From positions 1-44,399 of IMG/VR virus record IMGVR_UViG_3300042934_001332: DNA of 44,399 bases; one strand, written 5' to 3'. The stretch comes from a virus. Shown one piece after another: positions 32,152 through 38,956 of the stretch. Position 1 is the first letter of the stretch. Each line of letters begins with the position of its first letter. The translations under genes and the position numbers were made by a program. The notes under the pieces were generated by a model, which saw nothing but the letters and a program-made list of their open reading frames with translations, was not told the origin of the DNA and searched no databases.

Positions 32152-32868
32152 ATGAATAAAAAGCCTGTTTATTACAAACAGTCAGACCTGAAATGGGGTA
32201 AGATACCTTATACCATTGATGGTGATAAGCATGAAACAATAGGGTCTTCTGGATGTGGACCTACATGTGCAGCTATGATTGTGGCCACTCTAAAGGACAC
32301 AAAGATAACGCCTGTGGAAATGTGCAAGTTGGCTATCGATTTGGGAGATAGAACTGCAAATAACGGCACTGAATGGGAGTTCTTCAGAAAGTTTGCGCTG
32401 AAATATAGCATGCCATTCAAGCAATCAGGAAGCACCATGGAGGCCATTGAAGCATTGAAAGCTGGTGCCTATGTTATTTGTAGTATGAAGCCTGGGAAGT
32501 TCACCAAAGGCGGGCATTACATTTTGGCATGGGATTTCAAAGATGGCAATGTTATTGTCCATGACCCGGCAAGCACTGCAAAAGAACGTACTTATGGAGA
32601 TATCAGAACATTTGAGACTCAATGTAAACAGTATTTCATATTCCTTGTTGGTCAGAAGTTTGAATATCCATTGCTCAAGAAAGGCACAAAGAATGGATTT
32701 GTAAAAGATCTACAGGAGCTGCTTAATAAGTTTGGACATAAGCTTGTTGCAGATGGTGACTTTGGAGCAAAAACTGAAGTAGTAGTGAAAGCTTTTCAGA
32801 AAGCAAAAGGGCTCATACCTGATGGTGTTGTAGGACCAAAGACTTGGGATAAACTTAATGGGGTGTAG
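32152..32868 (+). CDS. Endolysin: C39-like peptidase plus peptidoglycan-binding domain
   Basis: A 238-aa protein. ATG 32152 is preferred (GGAGGTG) over an upstream extension across the terminator. Residues ~5-155 form a papain-like C39_2 domain: Cys35 in 'SGCGPTCAAM', His122 in 'GGHYILAWDF', and Asp138 in 'VIVHDPAS'. Residues ~175-237 ('LKDLQELLNKFGHKLVADGDFGAKTEVVVKAFQKAKGLIPDGVVGPKTW' region) are a PG_binding_1 domain. It should cut peptide bonds in the wall. A close paralogue is at 43674-44399. Confidence 0.9.
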   Translation: MNKKPVYYKQSDLKWGKIPYTIDGDKHETIGSSGCGPTCAAMIVATLKDTKITPVEMCKLAIDLGDRTANNGTEWEFFRKFALKYSMPFKQSGSTMEAIEALKAGAYVICSMKPGKFTKGGHYILAWDFKDGNVIVHDPASTAKERTYGDIRTFETQCKQYFIFLVGQKFEYPLLKKGTKNGFVKDLQELLNKFGHKLVADGDFGAKTEVVVKAFQKAKGLIPDGVVGPKTWDKLNGV

Positions 32869-32891
32869 TCTTCAAGCTACACCCTTTTTTT
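32861..32891 (+). terminator. Late-operon terminator
   Basis: GGGTGTAG/CTACACCC with loop TCTTCAAG, followed by TTTTTTT. The endolysin stop is in the stem. It ends the lytic transcript. Confidence 0.92.
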
Positions 32892-32975
32892 AATTTTTGA
32901 ATGTTGAAGGGGATAAGAGATTTGATATAGAATATTTTTAGCTATTGTTATATTTTTGAAAAGGAGATAAAAAAA

Positions 32976-33680
32976 TTGAATAAAGAAACTAAGATAGTAG
33001 TAATTACATTGAGTATAGCAGCCTTTGCATTTGTCGTATTGCCTATACTATTTGGTTATAAGATAGCCTATTACAAGGAAGTTGAGTTCGACAATGAACT
33101 GATAAATTCAATGATTCAAGCATTTGGGGTAATCTTAAGTGCATATCTCACTTACAGAATAATTAAGCAAACTAACAATATTGCAAAAATGCAAATGGAT
33201 ATGGAAACGAATTCTATTACCATGCAGGAAAACTTACAACGAAGACAAATAAAAATTGATTTGTTTGATCGAAGGTTTGCAATTTTTCAAGATATGCTGA
33301 AAATATTTTCACATATTGACCTTCTGAAAAATACTGATAATAAAGACAGTTTATTACTTACTAAGGTTACTCTATTAATAAAACTTCATGATGAAATAAA
33401 AAGTTTTGATGAAGTGAAATTGGATGTATATTCTTTATATAAATCTGAATTTTTATTTAACGGCTACTTGCTTGATGTTTTTAAACAACTAATAAAACTT
33501 TATACTGAAATAACTGTGAAAATGAACATACTAAAGGCAAGTATGGAATATGGCTTTATAGATAATTTAGAAAATCACTATAAGTCAATTATAGAAGATT
33601 GTATTGCAATCTTATCATATAGAAGTATCATTGATGAGCAAAGTAAAATTGAACTGAATATAGCTGAGTTTGAAAAGTAA
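32976..33680 (+). CDS. Membrane-anchored coiled-coil protein (possible lysogenic cargo)
   Basis: A 234-aa protein with TTG start behind AAAAGGAG. Two hydrophobic segments (about residues 7-28 and 45-63) are followed by a long helical cytosolic part. It lies after the late terminator and before attR, the usual site of morons that act in the lysogen. Function unknown; superinfection exclusion or abortive infection are possible but not shown. Confidence 0.65.
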   Translation: MNKETKIVVITLSIAAFAFVVLPILFGYKIAYYKEVEFDNELINSMIQAFGVILSAYLTYRIIKQTNNIAKMQMDMETNSITMQENLQRRQIKIDLFDRRFAIFQDMLKIFSHIDLLKNTDNKDSLLLTKVTLLIKLHDEIKSFDEVKLDVYSLYKSEFLFNGYLLDVFKQLIKLYTEITVKMNILKASMEYGFIDNLENHYKSIIEDCIAILSYRSIIDEQSKIELNIAEFEK

Positions 33681-33694
33681 AAGTTCTTCTAAAA

Positions 33695-33715
33695 CGAACA
33701 TATGTTTGGCATAAT
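33695..33715 (+). promoter_or_regulatory. LexA (SOS) box and -10 element before the 94-aa gene
   Basis: CGAACATATGTTTG (33695-33708) matches CGAACRNRYGTTYG at every position. CATAAT (33710-33715) follows as a plausible -10. A second LexA-type box is at 2146-2159, at the other end of the prophage. Confidence 0.8.
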
Positions 33716-33742
33716 ATACTAAAAAGTTCGTGGAGGGATACT

Positions 33743-34027
33743 ATGGCTGATTTGCAAATTCCAGTTGAATGTATAGTTGAATTCGATATTAAAGGCAATC
33801 CAAAGCCAATTAGAATAAGATTTGAGGATGCTGAAGGGTTACATGTTATTAGTATAGATAAGATATTAGAAAAAGAAGATAAAAAAGGCTTTGGGACAAT
33901 GAATGGTAATGCAGTAAGGTTATTTGTTTATAAGTGTCAGAGTGTTATAGATGGAATTATTGTTACTTTAAAGCTTACATTTGAAAATAAGTTCTGTAAG
34001 TGGAACCTGGTGCAAAAGAAGAAATAA
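33743..34027 (+). CDS. Conserved-looking small protein under SOS control
   Basis: A 94-aa protein behind GTGGAGGG. 'PVECIVEFDIKGNPKPIRIRFEDAEGLHVISIDKILEK...VRLFVYKCQSVIDGIIVTLKLTFENKFCKWNLVQKK' looks like a compact beta-rich protein. I believe similar small proteins occur in clostridial genomes but do not know a function. The perfect LexA box suggests a role in DNA damage response or prophage induction. Confidence 0.7.
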   Translation: MADLQIPVECIVEFDIKGNPKPIRIRFEDAEGLHVISIDKILEKEDKKGFGTMNGNAVRLFVYKCQSVIDGIIVTLKLTFENKFCKWNLVQKKK

Positions 34028-34060
34028 AATAACTGACATTAAATGTTTGCATAGAATAAT

Positions 34061-34102
34061 AAGCTTGAGTACTATAGTATGCTACTCAGGCTTATTATTT
34101 TA
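34061..34102. terminator. Terminator at the right prophage end
   Basis: An 11-bp stem AAGCTTGAGTA/TACTCAGGCTT (one wobble) with an 11-nt loop, followed by ATTATTTT. Confidence 0.75.
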
Positions 34103-34206
34103 TGTCTTATCTTGTGTTATAAGAGAAACTTAAAATATTATTGTTGTACTTTTGTACCGTTTGGAGTACCGGAGTGAATGAAAGTACAAATGGTATTTGA
34201 TATCGC

Positions 34207-34228
34207 GTAGTCAAAAATGTAGTCAAAG
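34207..34228. promoter_or_regulatory. Candidate integrase arm-binding repeats, attR side
   Basis: Two tandem copies of the motif seen near attL (GTAGTCAAAAA and TGTAGTCAAAG, 11-bp pitch), 57 bp before the attR core. Confidence 0.65.
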
Positions 34229-34284
34229 TATTGGTTTGCAATGTTAAAGCCTTGATATTACAAACACGTATGATTCCGGTGGGT

Positions 34285-34349
34285 TGACTCGAAATCAGTC
34301 GTACCTGAAAAGGTACCGAGGGTTCGAATCCCTCTCTCTCCGCCATATT
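34285..34349 (+). repeat. attR core (tRNA-Ser 3'-end copy 2), also left end of element A
   Basis: This is identical to 275-339 over 65 bp. It contains only the anticodon-stem-to-CCA half of the tRNA, so it is not a functional gene. From 34323 it also continues into 69 bp shared with copy 4 (38871-38939), so it doubles as the left border of the next element. Confidence 0.95.
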
Positions 34350-34391
34350 ACTGCAATGTATAAGAGCCTACTATTTCTAGTAAGCTCTTTT
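34323..34391 (+). repeat. Shared left-end repeat, copy at element A
   Basis: These 69 bases recur with only a few changes at 38871-38939. The unit runs from the T loop of the tRNA copy through a terminator-like hairpin (AGAGC-C-TACT...AGTA-A-GCTCT then TTTTTT). Confidence 0.85.
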
Positions 34392-34399
34392 TTGATTGA

Positions 34400-34421
34400 T
34401 TTTCTAACATTTTTCTAACAT
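34400..34421. repeat. 11-bp arm-like repeats, left end of element A
   Basis: Two perfect tandem copies of TTTTCTAACAT. Related copies are at 38511-38532 and 38947-38957. The 11-bp pitch equals that of the different prophage arm motif. Confidence 0.7.
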
Positions 34422-34426
34422 TACTT

Positions 34427-35047
34427 CTAATATTCATATATATTATTAATTCCATTATTATTTAAATAAGCTTGTGTTGATATAAACTGAAAACAACTTT
34501 TAGCATAATCAATCAATTGATTTTCAATTAGTTTTTTCTCAAGCATACTCCATAGTTCTACTAAATGTTCAACATCTTTACAAGCATATTCTAATTGTTC
34601 TGGAGTTAATAATTCTTGTTTCCAGTTTGAAGTTTGTTGGTCTTTACTTATTTTTATATCTAAATATTTCTCTATTAAGTTTTTTAAAGAATTCTTCTCG
34701 CGGATTCCATTTAGAAGCTTTGCTGATATTTTAGTGCATATGATATTATTTATATTTTTAATATTAAGATTGTTCATTAGAAATCTTACATCAAATATAG
34801 CTTGATGAAATACTTTTTTTATATCTTCATTAACAAGCAATTTAGTCAGATTTACGTACCTATTATTTTTATCAAATTTTATTAAGAAAAATCTGTTGTT
34901 AGCTTTTATTTGAATCAAACATAATTCATTAATTATTGGGTCTAGTCCAGTAGTCTCTGTATCTACTGCAATTACTTCAGCGGTACTTATTATCCAATTA
35001 TAATCTTCTTCAGTTATATCTTCATAGTAAACCCTATAATTTTCCAT
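34427..35047 (-). CDS. DEDDy 3'-5' exonuclease (RNase D-like)
   Basis: A 206-aa single-domain protein. Asp29 and Glu31 ('VDTETTGLD'), Asp86 ('HQAIFDVRFL') and Tyr154/Asp158 ('YACKDVEHL') give the complete DEDDy metal-binding set. It lacks the HRDC domains of housekeeping RNase D. It follows the membrane protein gene (35084-35881) by 36 bp on the same strand, so the two may act together. It could degrade RNA or DNA ends; the substrate cannot be told. Confidence 0.85.
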   Translation of the reverse strand: MENYRVYYEDITEEDYNWIISTAEVIAVDTETTGLDPIINELCLIQIKANNRFFLIKFDKNNRYVNLTKLLVNEDIKKVFHQAIFDVRFLMNNLNIKNINNIICTKISAKLLNGIREKNSLKNLIEKYLDIKISKDQQTSNWKQELLTPEQLEYACKDVEHLVELWSMLEKKLIENQLIDYAKSCFQFISTQAYLNNNGINNIYEY

Positions 35048-35083
35048 AGTAATCTCACCTCAAAATTTCATTATTTATATATA

Positions 35084-35881
35084 CTATTCAAGACTCACCT
35101 CGTTTGATATATCAATTAATTCTTGTATTTCTTTATAGAAATTTCCGTATAAATCGTCAGCCCTTTCTGTATCTATACATACTAGAGTAGGTAATTTTTT
35201 TGACCTACCTCCTGAAAACTTACTTTGCACATTGATTATTCTATTATCAATCCGATATAGTGCGCTTGCTGGTTGTCCATTATGATAATATAATGTTAAA
35301 CTACTTTGTGTAGACCTCTTTTTTCTTTGCATTTTCTTAGCGTACAGACACTTCCACATATCAGTAACTTCTTCAATCTTTGATACCAAGTCTTCGGGAG
35401 TAATATTATAGTAACTCGCTAAACCATCTATAAAAGGGGAATGGGGTGATAGAAGAATTACTCTAATTTGACAATTTGTATTTAGTAGTTTTTCTTCAAT
35501 TTCATCCATATTATTTGTTGTCCAGGTTCTTCCATATACATGCACTATGTCGATGCTCTTTTTAGCAGTCTTTAAATAATATCTATAATCTACGTTAGAT
35601 ATATCTGTAAATACTTCTTCAATACCTGTACTGTCAATTTCTTGTTTTAATTTCATTTTTGCCAAAATTAGTTCAATTAAACTGTCCTTTGATATTTTTT
35701 CATTAATAACACTAAATATTCCGGCAACTATAATTGCTGATGCGATATTGCTACAACTTGCTTTCCAAAATTCGTTAGTAAGTATTTGACTTAGTAAAAT
35801 AAATATCATACCAAAAATAATTAGTAATAGATTTGTGAACCAAAAGGACCATTGCTTTTTTTGTGGTTTTTCTTTTCTCAT
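35084..35881 (-). CDS. Membrane-anchored protein with possible PLD-like domain
   Basis: A 265-aa protein. Two hydrophobic segments (about residues 11-31 and 40-60) are followed by a cytosolic domain. That domain contains 'DIVHVYGRTWT', 'IRVILLSPHSPFIDGL', 'LTLYYHNGQPASALYRIDNRIINVQSKF' and 'LPTLVC', an order reminiscent of phospholipase D-fold proteins, but without a clear HxKxxxxD. It sits upstream of the exonuclease gene in the same transcript. A membrane effector paired with a nuclease would fit a defence system; this is inference. Confidence 0.6.
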   Translation of the reverse strand: MRKEKPQKKQWSFWFTNLLLIIFGMIFILLSQILTNEFWKASCSNIASAIIVAGIFSVINEKISKDSLIELILAKMKLKQEIDSTGIEEVFTDISNVDYRYYLKTAKKSIDIVHVYGRTWTTNNMDEIEEKLLNTNCQIRVILLSPHSPFIDGLASYYNITPEDLVSKIEEVTDMWKCLYAKKMQRKKRSTQSSLTLYYHNGQPASALYRIDNRIINVQSKFSGGRSKKLPTLVCIDTERADDLYGNFYKEIQELIDISNEVSLE

Positions 35882-36067
35882 GTGTTACACCCCAATTATT
35901 AGTTATTATTATAAAGTTTACACAATTATACCATATATGACATAATATTTAAATTATTTACAATTAGTCTTATATAGTAATTTTGTTTGGCAATGGGTTT
36001 AATATTTAGAGGCGTATCTATACTGTTTTAGTGGCTTGTAATATTTTTAAATCTGTATCCATATTTA

Positions 36068-36295
36068 CTATGAAATTAGGGATTCCAAGATTGCTAAGAA
36101 TCTTTTTCGATAAGGGTAATAATCATAGTATTCATTTGTATCATTATTATAAATTTTAACATGCTTATATAATAAAGCTTCTATAGCACAATATATATCC
36201 CAGTAGGGTGTTTGTTGTAATGATTCTGGTTTAACTTCAATATATTTATTATCTAGAACTTTCTCTATCAGATAATTATTTATAACAATTTTCAA
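36068..36295 (-). CDS. 75-aa hypothetical protein
   Basis: TTG start at 36295 with GGAGGT 7 bp upstream on the minus strand, which is why I accept this frame. The product is rich in Tyr and Ile with no recognised motif. It lies between the integrase relic and the membrane protein gene. Confidence 0.5.
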   Translation of the reverse strand: MKIVINNYLIEKVLDNKYIEVKPESLQQTPYWDIYCAIEALLYKHVKIYNNDTNEYYDYYPYRKRFLAILESLIS

Positions 36296-36368
36296 TATTC
36301 TACCTCCATTCTAAGAAAGGAAGGGTGCCCGCCACTAAAAGTTGACGTCCACCCCATCCCTTTACCTC

Positions 36369-36626
36369 CTATTCCCCAAATATCAAATTATCAATTTTCT
36401 TTGCTGCTTCTTCTTGCATTTCTCTTAAAACATGAGAGTATAGGTCTAATGTTATGCCTACAGTAGAGTGTCCTAATCGTTCAGAAGCAACCTTAGCAGG
36501 GATATTCTGCTTCAGCATTAATGTTGCGTTTGTATGTCTTAAATCATGAAATCTTATATGTGGTAAACTATTTCTCTTTAAGAGTTTTGCAAATCTATGT
36601 GTATAGTTACTGGGGTTAATAGGCAA
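36369..36626 (-). pseudogene. Integrase C-terminal remnant of element A
   Basis: The 85-aa fragment 'IRFHDLRHTNATLMLKQNIPAKVASERLGHSTVGITLDLYSHVLREMQEEAAKKIDNLIFGE' holds the HxLRHT, LGHST and Tyr parts of a tyrosine integrase catalytic domain. The frame continues upstream with integrase-like 'YDLVNCYDDGLPINP' and then runs into GTCCCCTTGTCCC repeats at 36671-36696. The N-terminal three quarters are lost. It is a different integrase from the one at 429-1553. Confidence 0.88.
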
Positions 36627-36670
36627 GCCATCATCATAGCAGTTTACGAGATCGTAGTCATTATATGCCT

Positions 36671-36696
36671 GTCCCCTTGTCCCGTCCCCTTGTCCC
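36671..36696. repeat. Tandem REP-like repeat GTCCCCTTGTCCC
   Basis: Two exact 13-bp copies lie at the truncation point of the integrase relic. A related hairpin element is at 40518-40557. Such GGGACAAGGGGAC motifs are, to my knowledge, dispersed REP-like sequences in Firmicutes. Confidence 0.6.
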
Positions 36697-36740
36697 GTAT
36701 TTTATACATTTTGTGATATTATTTTATTGAGGTGTTTATA

Positions 36741-37130
36741 ATGACATTTGGTGAATGCTTAACACAACTTAGAAAAGAATATGGTATGACTCAAGATGAG
36801 TTGGCAAAAAAGCTTGATATTACTAGAGGTTCTTTATCTATGTATGAAACAGATAAGAGATTTCCAGATAAGGATACACTTAAGTTAATTGCTGATTTTT
36901 TCAATGTGTCAACCGATTATTTATTAGGCAGGACTGAATTCCGTACCCCAGCCGATAGAATTTCAGAAGCTATTGGTACGGATAAGGAACTTCTAGAATT
37001 CTGGGAAGAAACAAAAGATAGAGAAAATTTTCAATTGCTTTTTAAGCAAATTAGAAATTTATCAGATAGGGATATTAATCAACTTATCAAAATTATCAAG
37101 GTTATCGAGGATGAAGAAGCCAACGAGTAA
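36741..37130 (+). CDS. XRE-family HTH regulator of element A
   Basis: About 129 aa from ATG 36741, after TTGAGGTG. HTH 'MTQDELAKKLDITRGSLSMYETDKRFPDKDTLKLIADFFNVSTDYLLGRTE', then a helical C-terminus ('LEFWEETKDRENFQLLFKQIRNLSDRDINQLIKIIKVI'). It resembles phage/ICE repressors and may have controlled the lost integrase or controls the downstream DUF4062 gene. Confidence 0.85.
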   Translation: MTFGECLTQLRKEYGMTQDELAKKLDITRGSLSMYETDKRFPDKDTLKLIADFFNVSTDYLLGRTEFRTPADRISEAIGTDKELLEFWEETKDRENFQLLFKQIRNLSDRDINQLIKIIKVIEDEEANE

Positions 37131-37221
37131 ACTTTATTAGACCTTATAAATTTGATTGCGTGCATATTGTAAGAAAAGTAAAAAGTATAATTGAGGATAT
37201 ATAAATTTAAATATCGTATTC

Positions 37222-37282
37222 AACTACTTGTTATATGTTACTTTAGATAAATTAGAAAGGTAAATGACAAGTAGTTTTTATT
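37222..37282 (+). terminator. Long hairpin terminator between HTH and DUF4062 genes
   Basis: The arms AACTACTTGT (37222-37231) and ACAAGTAGTT (37267-37276) are perfectly complementary, with a weaker nested stem in the loop, followed by TTTATTT. It may instead be a small structured RNA. Confidence 0.5.
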
Positions 37283-37366
37283 TACTTCCATAATTATGCA
37301 GGAAAATATGGATTGTTGTTGAATAACCTATTCTAAGTACCATAATATTCCTATAGGGGTGAGATA

Positions 37367-38518
37367 ATGAAACCTAGAGTATTTGTTAGTTCCACGTATT
37401 ATGATTTGAAATATATTAGAGAAAATCTGGATAGGTTTTTAAATACATATGGCTTTGAACCTGTTTTATTTGAGAATGGTAGCGTTACTTATGAGCACGA
37501 TGTGCAACTAGATGAATCATGTTATAATGAAGTAAAGCTTTGCCATATGATGATTTTGATAATAGGTGGAAGATATGGCAGTCCAGCTAATGGACAAGAT
37601 AAAAAAGAAGCTATAAATAAATATGAGAATATTTATATGTCGATAACAAAAAAAGAGTTCAAAACTGCTAAAGAAAAAGGAATACCTATTTTTATCTTTA
37701 TTGATAAAAATGTATATGCAGAATTTCAAACATATAAAGAAAATAAAATATTAATAAATACACTTTATAATAGTGAAATTGCAGCTGCAAATGAGGTTCA
37801 AACATTATTACCATTTAAGTTTGCGCACGTTGATAGTCCAAACGTATTTGAATTCATTAATGAACTAAAGCCTTTTGCAATACAAACTTTTGAGAGCTTT
37901 GAAGAAATAGCTGATTATTTAACAAATCAGTGGGCTGGAATGTTTTATTTATATTTAAATAGTTTACAAGATAAAAAATCAGAAAATGAGATTCTTAATT
38001 CCGTATCTGAATTAAAGAGCATATCTGCACAAATGAAGGATATGATAAACGAAGTAGGGAAATCTGTTCTTGGGGAAAGTGGAGAGTATGAAAAGATAAT
38101 TGAATCCCAAAATATTAAGATATTAGAGTATTTTGCGGAGAAGTTTATATTAAGTATAAACTTTATTGACACAACTGAAGAGGAAAAATACTTTCCGATG
38201 TTGGCAAATATATTAATAGATGATTTTTTAAACAGTAATACATTAAATGAATTTTACATAAACAATATGAAATTAAGTTTATCATTTCATAAACAGTTAA
38301 AAGATTTAATTGTTAGGATCAATAATAAGATAGATGCGGAAACAGCACCTTATGATACTTCTTTTAAGATTGAATCTGTAGATTTTACTAATTTTTATAA
38401 AGAATATTTTAATGAGATTAGACCCTTAATTAATAATAATAATAAAGAAATGTATGAAGGAGCGTTTTTAGATTTATTAATTAAGAAAATTGATAAGAAG
38501 TTTGGGTTTCCTTTCTAA
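37367..38518 (+). CDS. DUF4062 domain protein, candidate defence effector or sensor
   Basis: A 383-aa protein. The N-terminal ~90 aa 'RVFVSSTYYDLKYIRENLDRFLNTYGFEPVLFENGSVTYEHDVQLDESCYNEVKLCHMMILIIGGRYGSP' are the DUF4062 signature, a TIR-like alpha/beta fold seen at the N-terminus of NLR-like and other bacterial immune proteins. The remaining ~290 aa are helical with no NTPase motif seen. Its stop codon lies inside the right arm repeat of element A. A TIR-like role is inference. Confidence 0.8.
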   Translation: MKPRVFVSSTYYDLKYIRENLDRFLNTYGFEPVLFENGSVTYEHDVQLDESCYNEVKLCHMMILIIGGRYGSPANGQDKKEAINKYENIYMSITKKEFKTAKEKGIPIFIFIDKNVYAEFQTYKENKILINTLYNSEIAAANEVQTLLPFKFAHVDSPNVFEFINELKPFAIQTFESFEEIADYLTNQWAGMFYLYLNSLQDKKSENEILNSVSELKSISAQMKDMINEVGKSVLGESGEYEKIIESQNIKILEYFAEKFILSINFIDTTEEEKYFPMLANILIDDFLNSNTLNEFYINNMKLSLSFHKQLKDLIVRINNKIDAETAPYDTSFKIESVDFTNFYKEYFNEIRPLINNNNKEMYEGAFLDLLIKKIDKKFGFPF

Positions 38519-38532
38519 CATTTTTCTAACTT
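38511..38532. repeat. 11-bp arm-like repeats, right end of element A
   Basis: CTTTCTAACAT (38511-38521) and TTTTCTAACTT (38522-38532), tandem with an 11-bp pitch, match the left pair at 34400-34421. They overlap the end of the DUF4062 gene. Confidence 0.65.
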
Positions 38533-38647
38533 AATATTCAATTAATAATAAAAATAGCCATTGGTTGTTAAAACTAATGGCTATAAATATGTTGAAATTT
38601 CAAGACTTCTAATACTTCATAATTACAATAATTACACCCAATATGTA

Positions 38648-38708
38648 ACTCGAAATCAGTCGTACTCGAAAGAGTACCGAGGGTTCGAATCCCTCTCTCT
38701 CCGCCATA
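38648..38708 (+). repeat. tRNA-Ser 3'-end copy 3 with covarying variable arm
   Basis: 61 bp aligned to the tRNA from the anticodon stem to past CCA. It differs only at four bases in the variable-arm stem: GTACCT/AGGTAC becomes GTACTC/GAGTAC, so both changed pairs stay paired. Only the 3' half is present. It forms the right border of element A. Confidence 0.85.
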
Positions 38709-38870
38709 AAAGAAATCAAACTGTCCAGAGGGCAGTTTTATTTATTTTACGGAGAGGTGGGGCATGAGAACCCTCAAAGAAATGGCTAATTATTATGTGT
38801 GGATTGGTGATTTTTGTTAATTATGAAGGACCAAAGATTGCTAAAAATATTGGCTGCCGGCCATCCGGCT
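38709..38870. other. 162-bp spacer between tRNA copies 3 and 4
   Basis: No gene is seen. It starts with a terminator AACTGTCC-AGA-GGGCAGTT then TTATTTATTTT (about 38713-38738), as expected downstream of a tRNA-Ser. The rest is featureless and may be the remainder of a largely deleted element. Confidence 0.5.
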
Positions 38871-38939
38871 TCGAATCCCTCTCTCTCCGCCATATTACTG
38901 CAATGTATAAGAGCCTACTTTTTCAAGTAAGCTCTTTTT
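38871..38939 (+). repeat. tRNA-Ser 3'-end copy 4 and shared left-end repeat
   Basis: Bases 38871-38896 match the last part of the tRNA copy from the T loop on. The match to element A's left end (34323-34391) runs the whole 69 bp with few changes. It marks the left end of a second, related element (B). Confidence 0.85.
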
Positions 38940-38956
38940 TGTATGGTTTTCTAACA

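Larger units (their letters stand above)
275..34349 (+). mobile_element. ~34 kb PBSX/Xkd-type myoviral prophage in tRNA-Ser(CGA)
   Basis: The borders are the 65-bp attL and attR repeats. Inside are an integrase, a repressor/operator switch, an initiator, terminases, HK97-type head genes, a contractile tail sheath and tube, baseplate, fibre, holin candidates and an endolysin, in canonical order without an evident break. All structural frames are open, so the prophage is probably intact. The tail genes resemble the PBSX xkd set of Bacillus, but this element has its own head genes and integrase, so it is a temperate myovirus and not a fixed tailocin. Confidence 0.93.
34285..38708. mobile_element. 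Element A: degenerate tRNA-Ser integrative element with putative defence cargo
   Basis: It is bounded by tRNA-Ser 3'-end copies 2 and 3 in the same orientation. Tandem TTTTCTAACAT-type arm repeats sit just inside both ends (34400-34421 and 38511-38532). It carries an integrase C-terminal relic (36369-36626), an HTH regulator and several unrelated putative effector genes. It has no structural phage genes. It is probably immobile without a helper integrase. The boundaries are inferred from repeats. Confidence 0.65.

Noticed and set aside
34285-34344. Second functional tRNA-Ser gene
   Set aside because: Only the half from the anticodon stem to CCA is present; acceptor 5' strand and D arm are missing, as in the other copies.
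34107-34346. Minus-strand frame beginning MAEREGFEPSVP
   Set aside because: It is an antisense reading of the attR tRNA copy; 'EREGFEPS' is a well-known false peptide from tRNA-Ser 3' ends.
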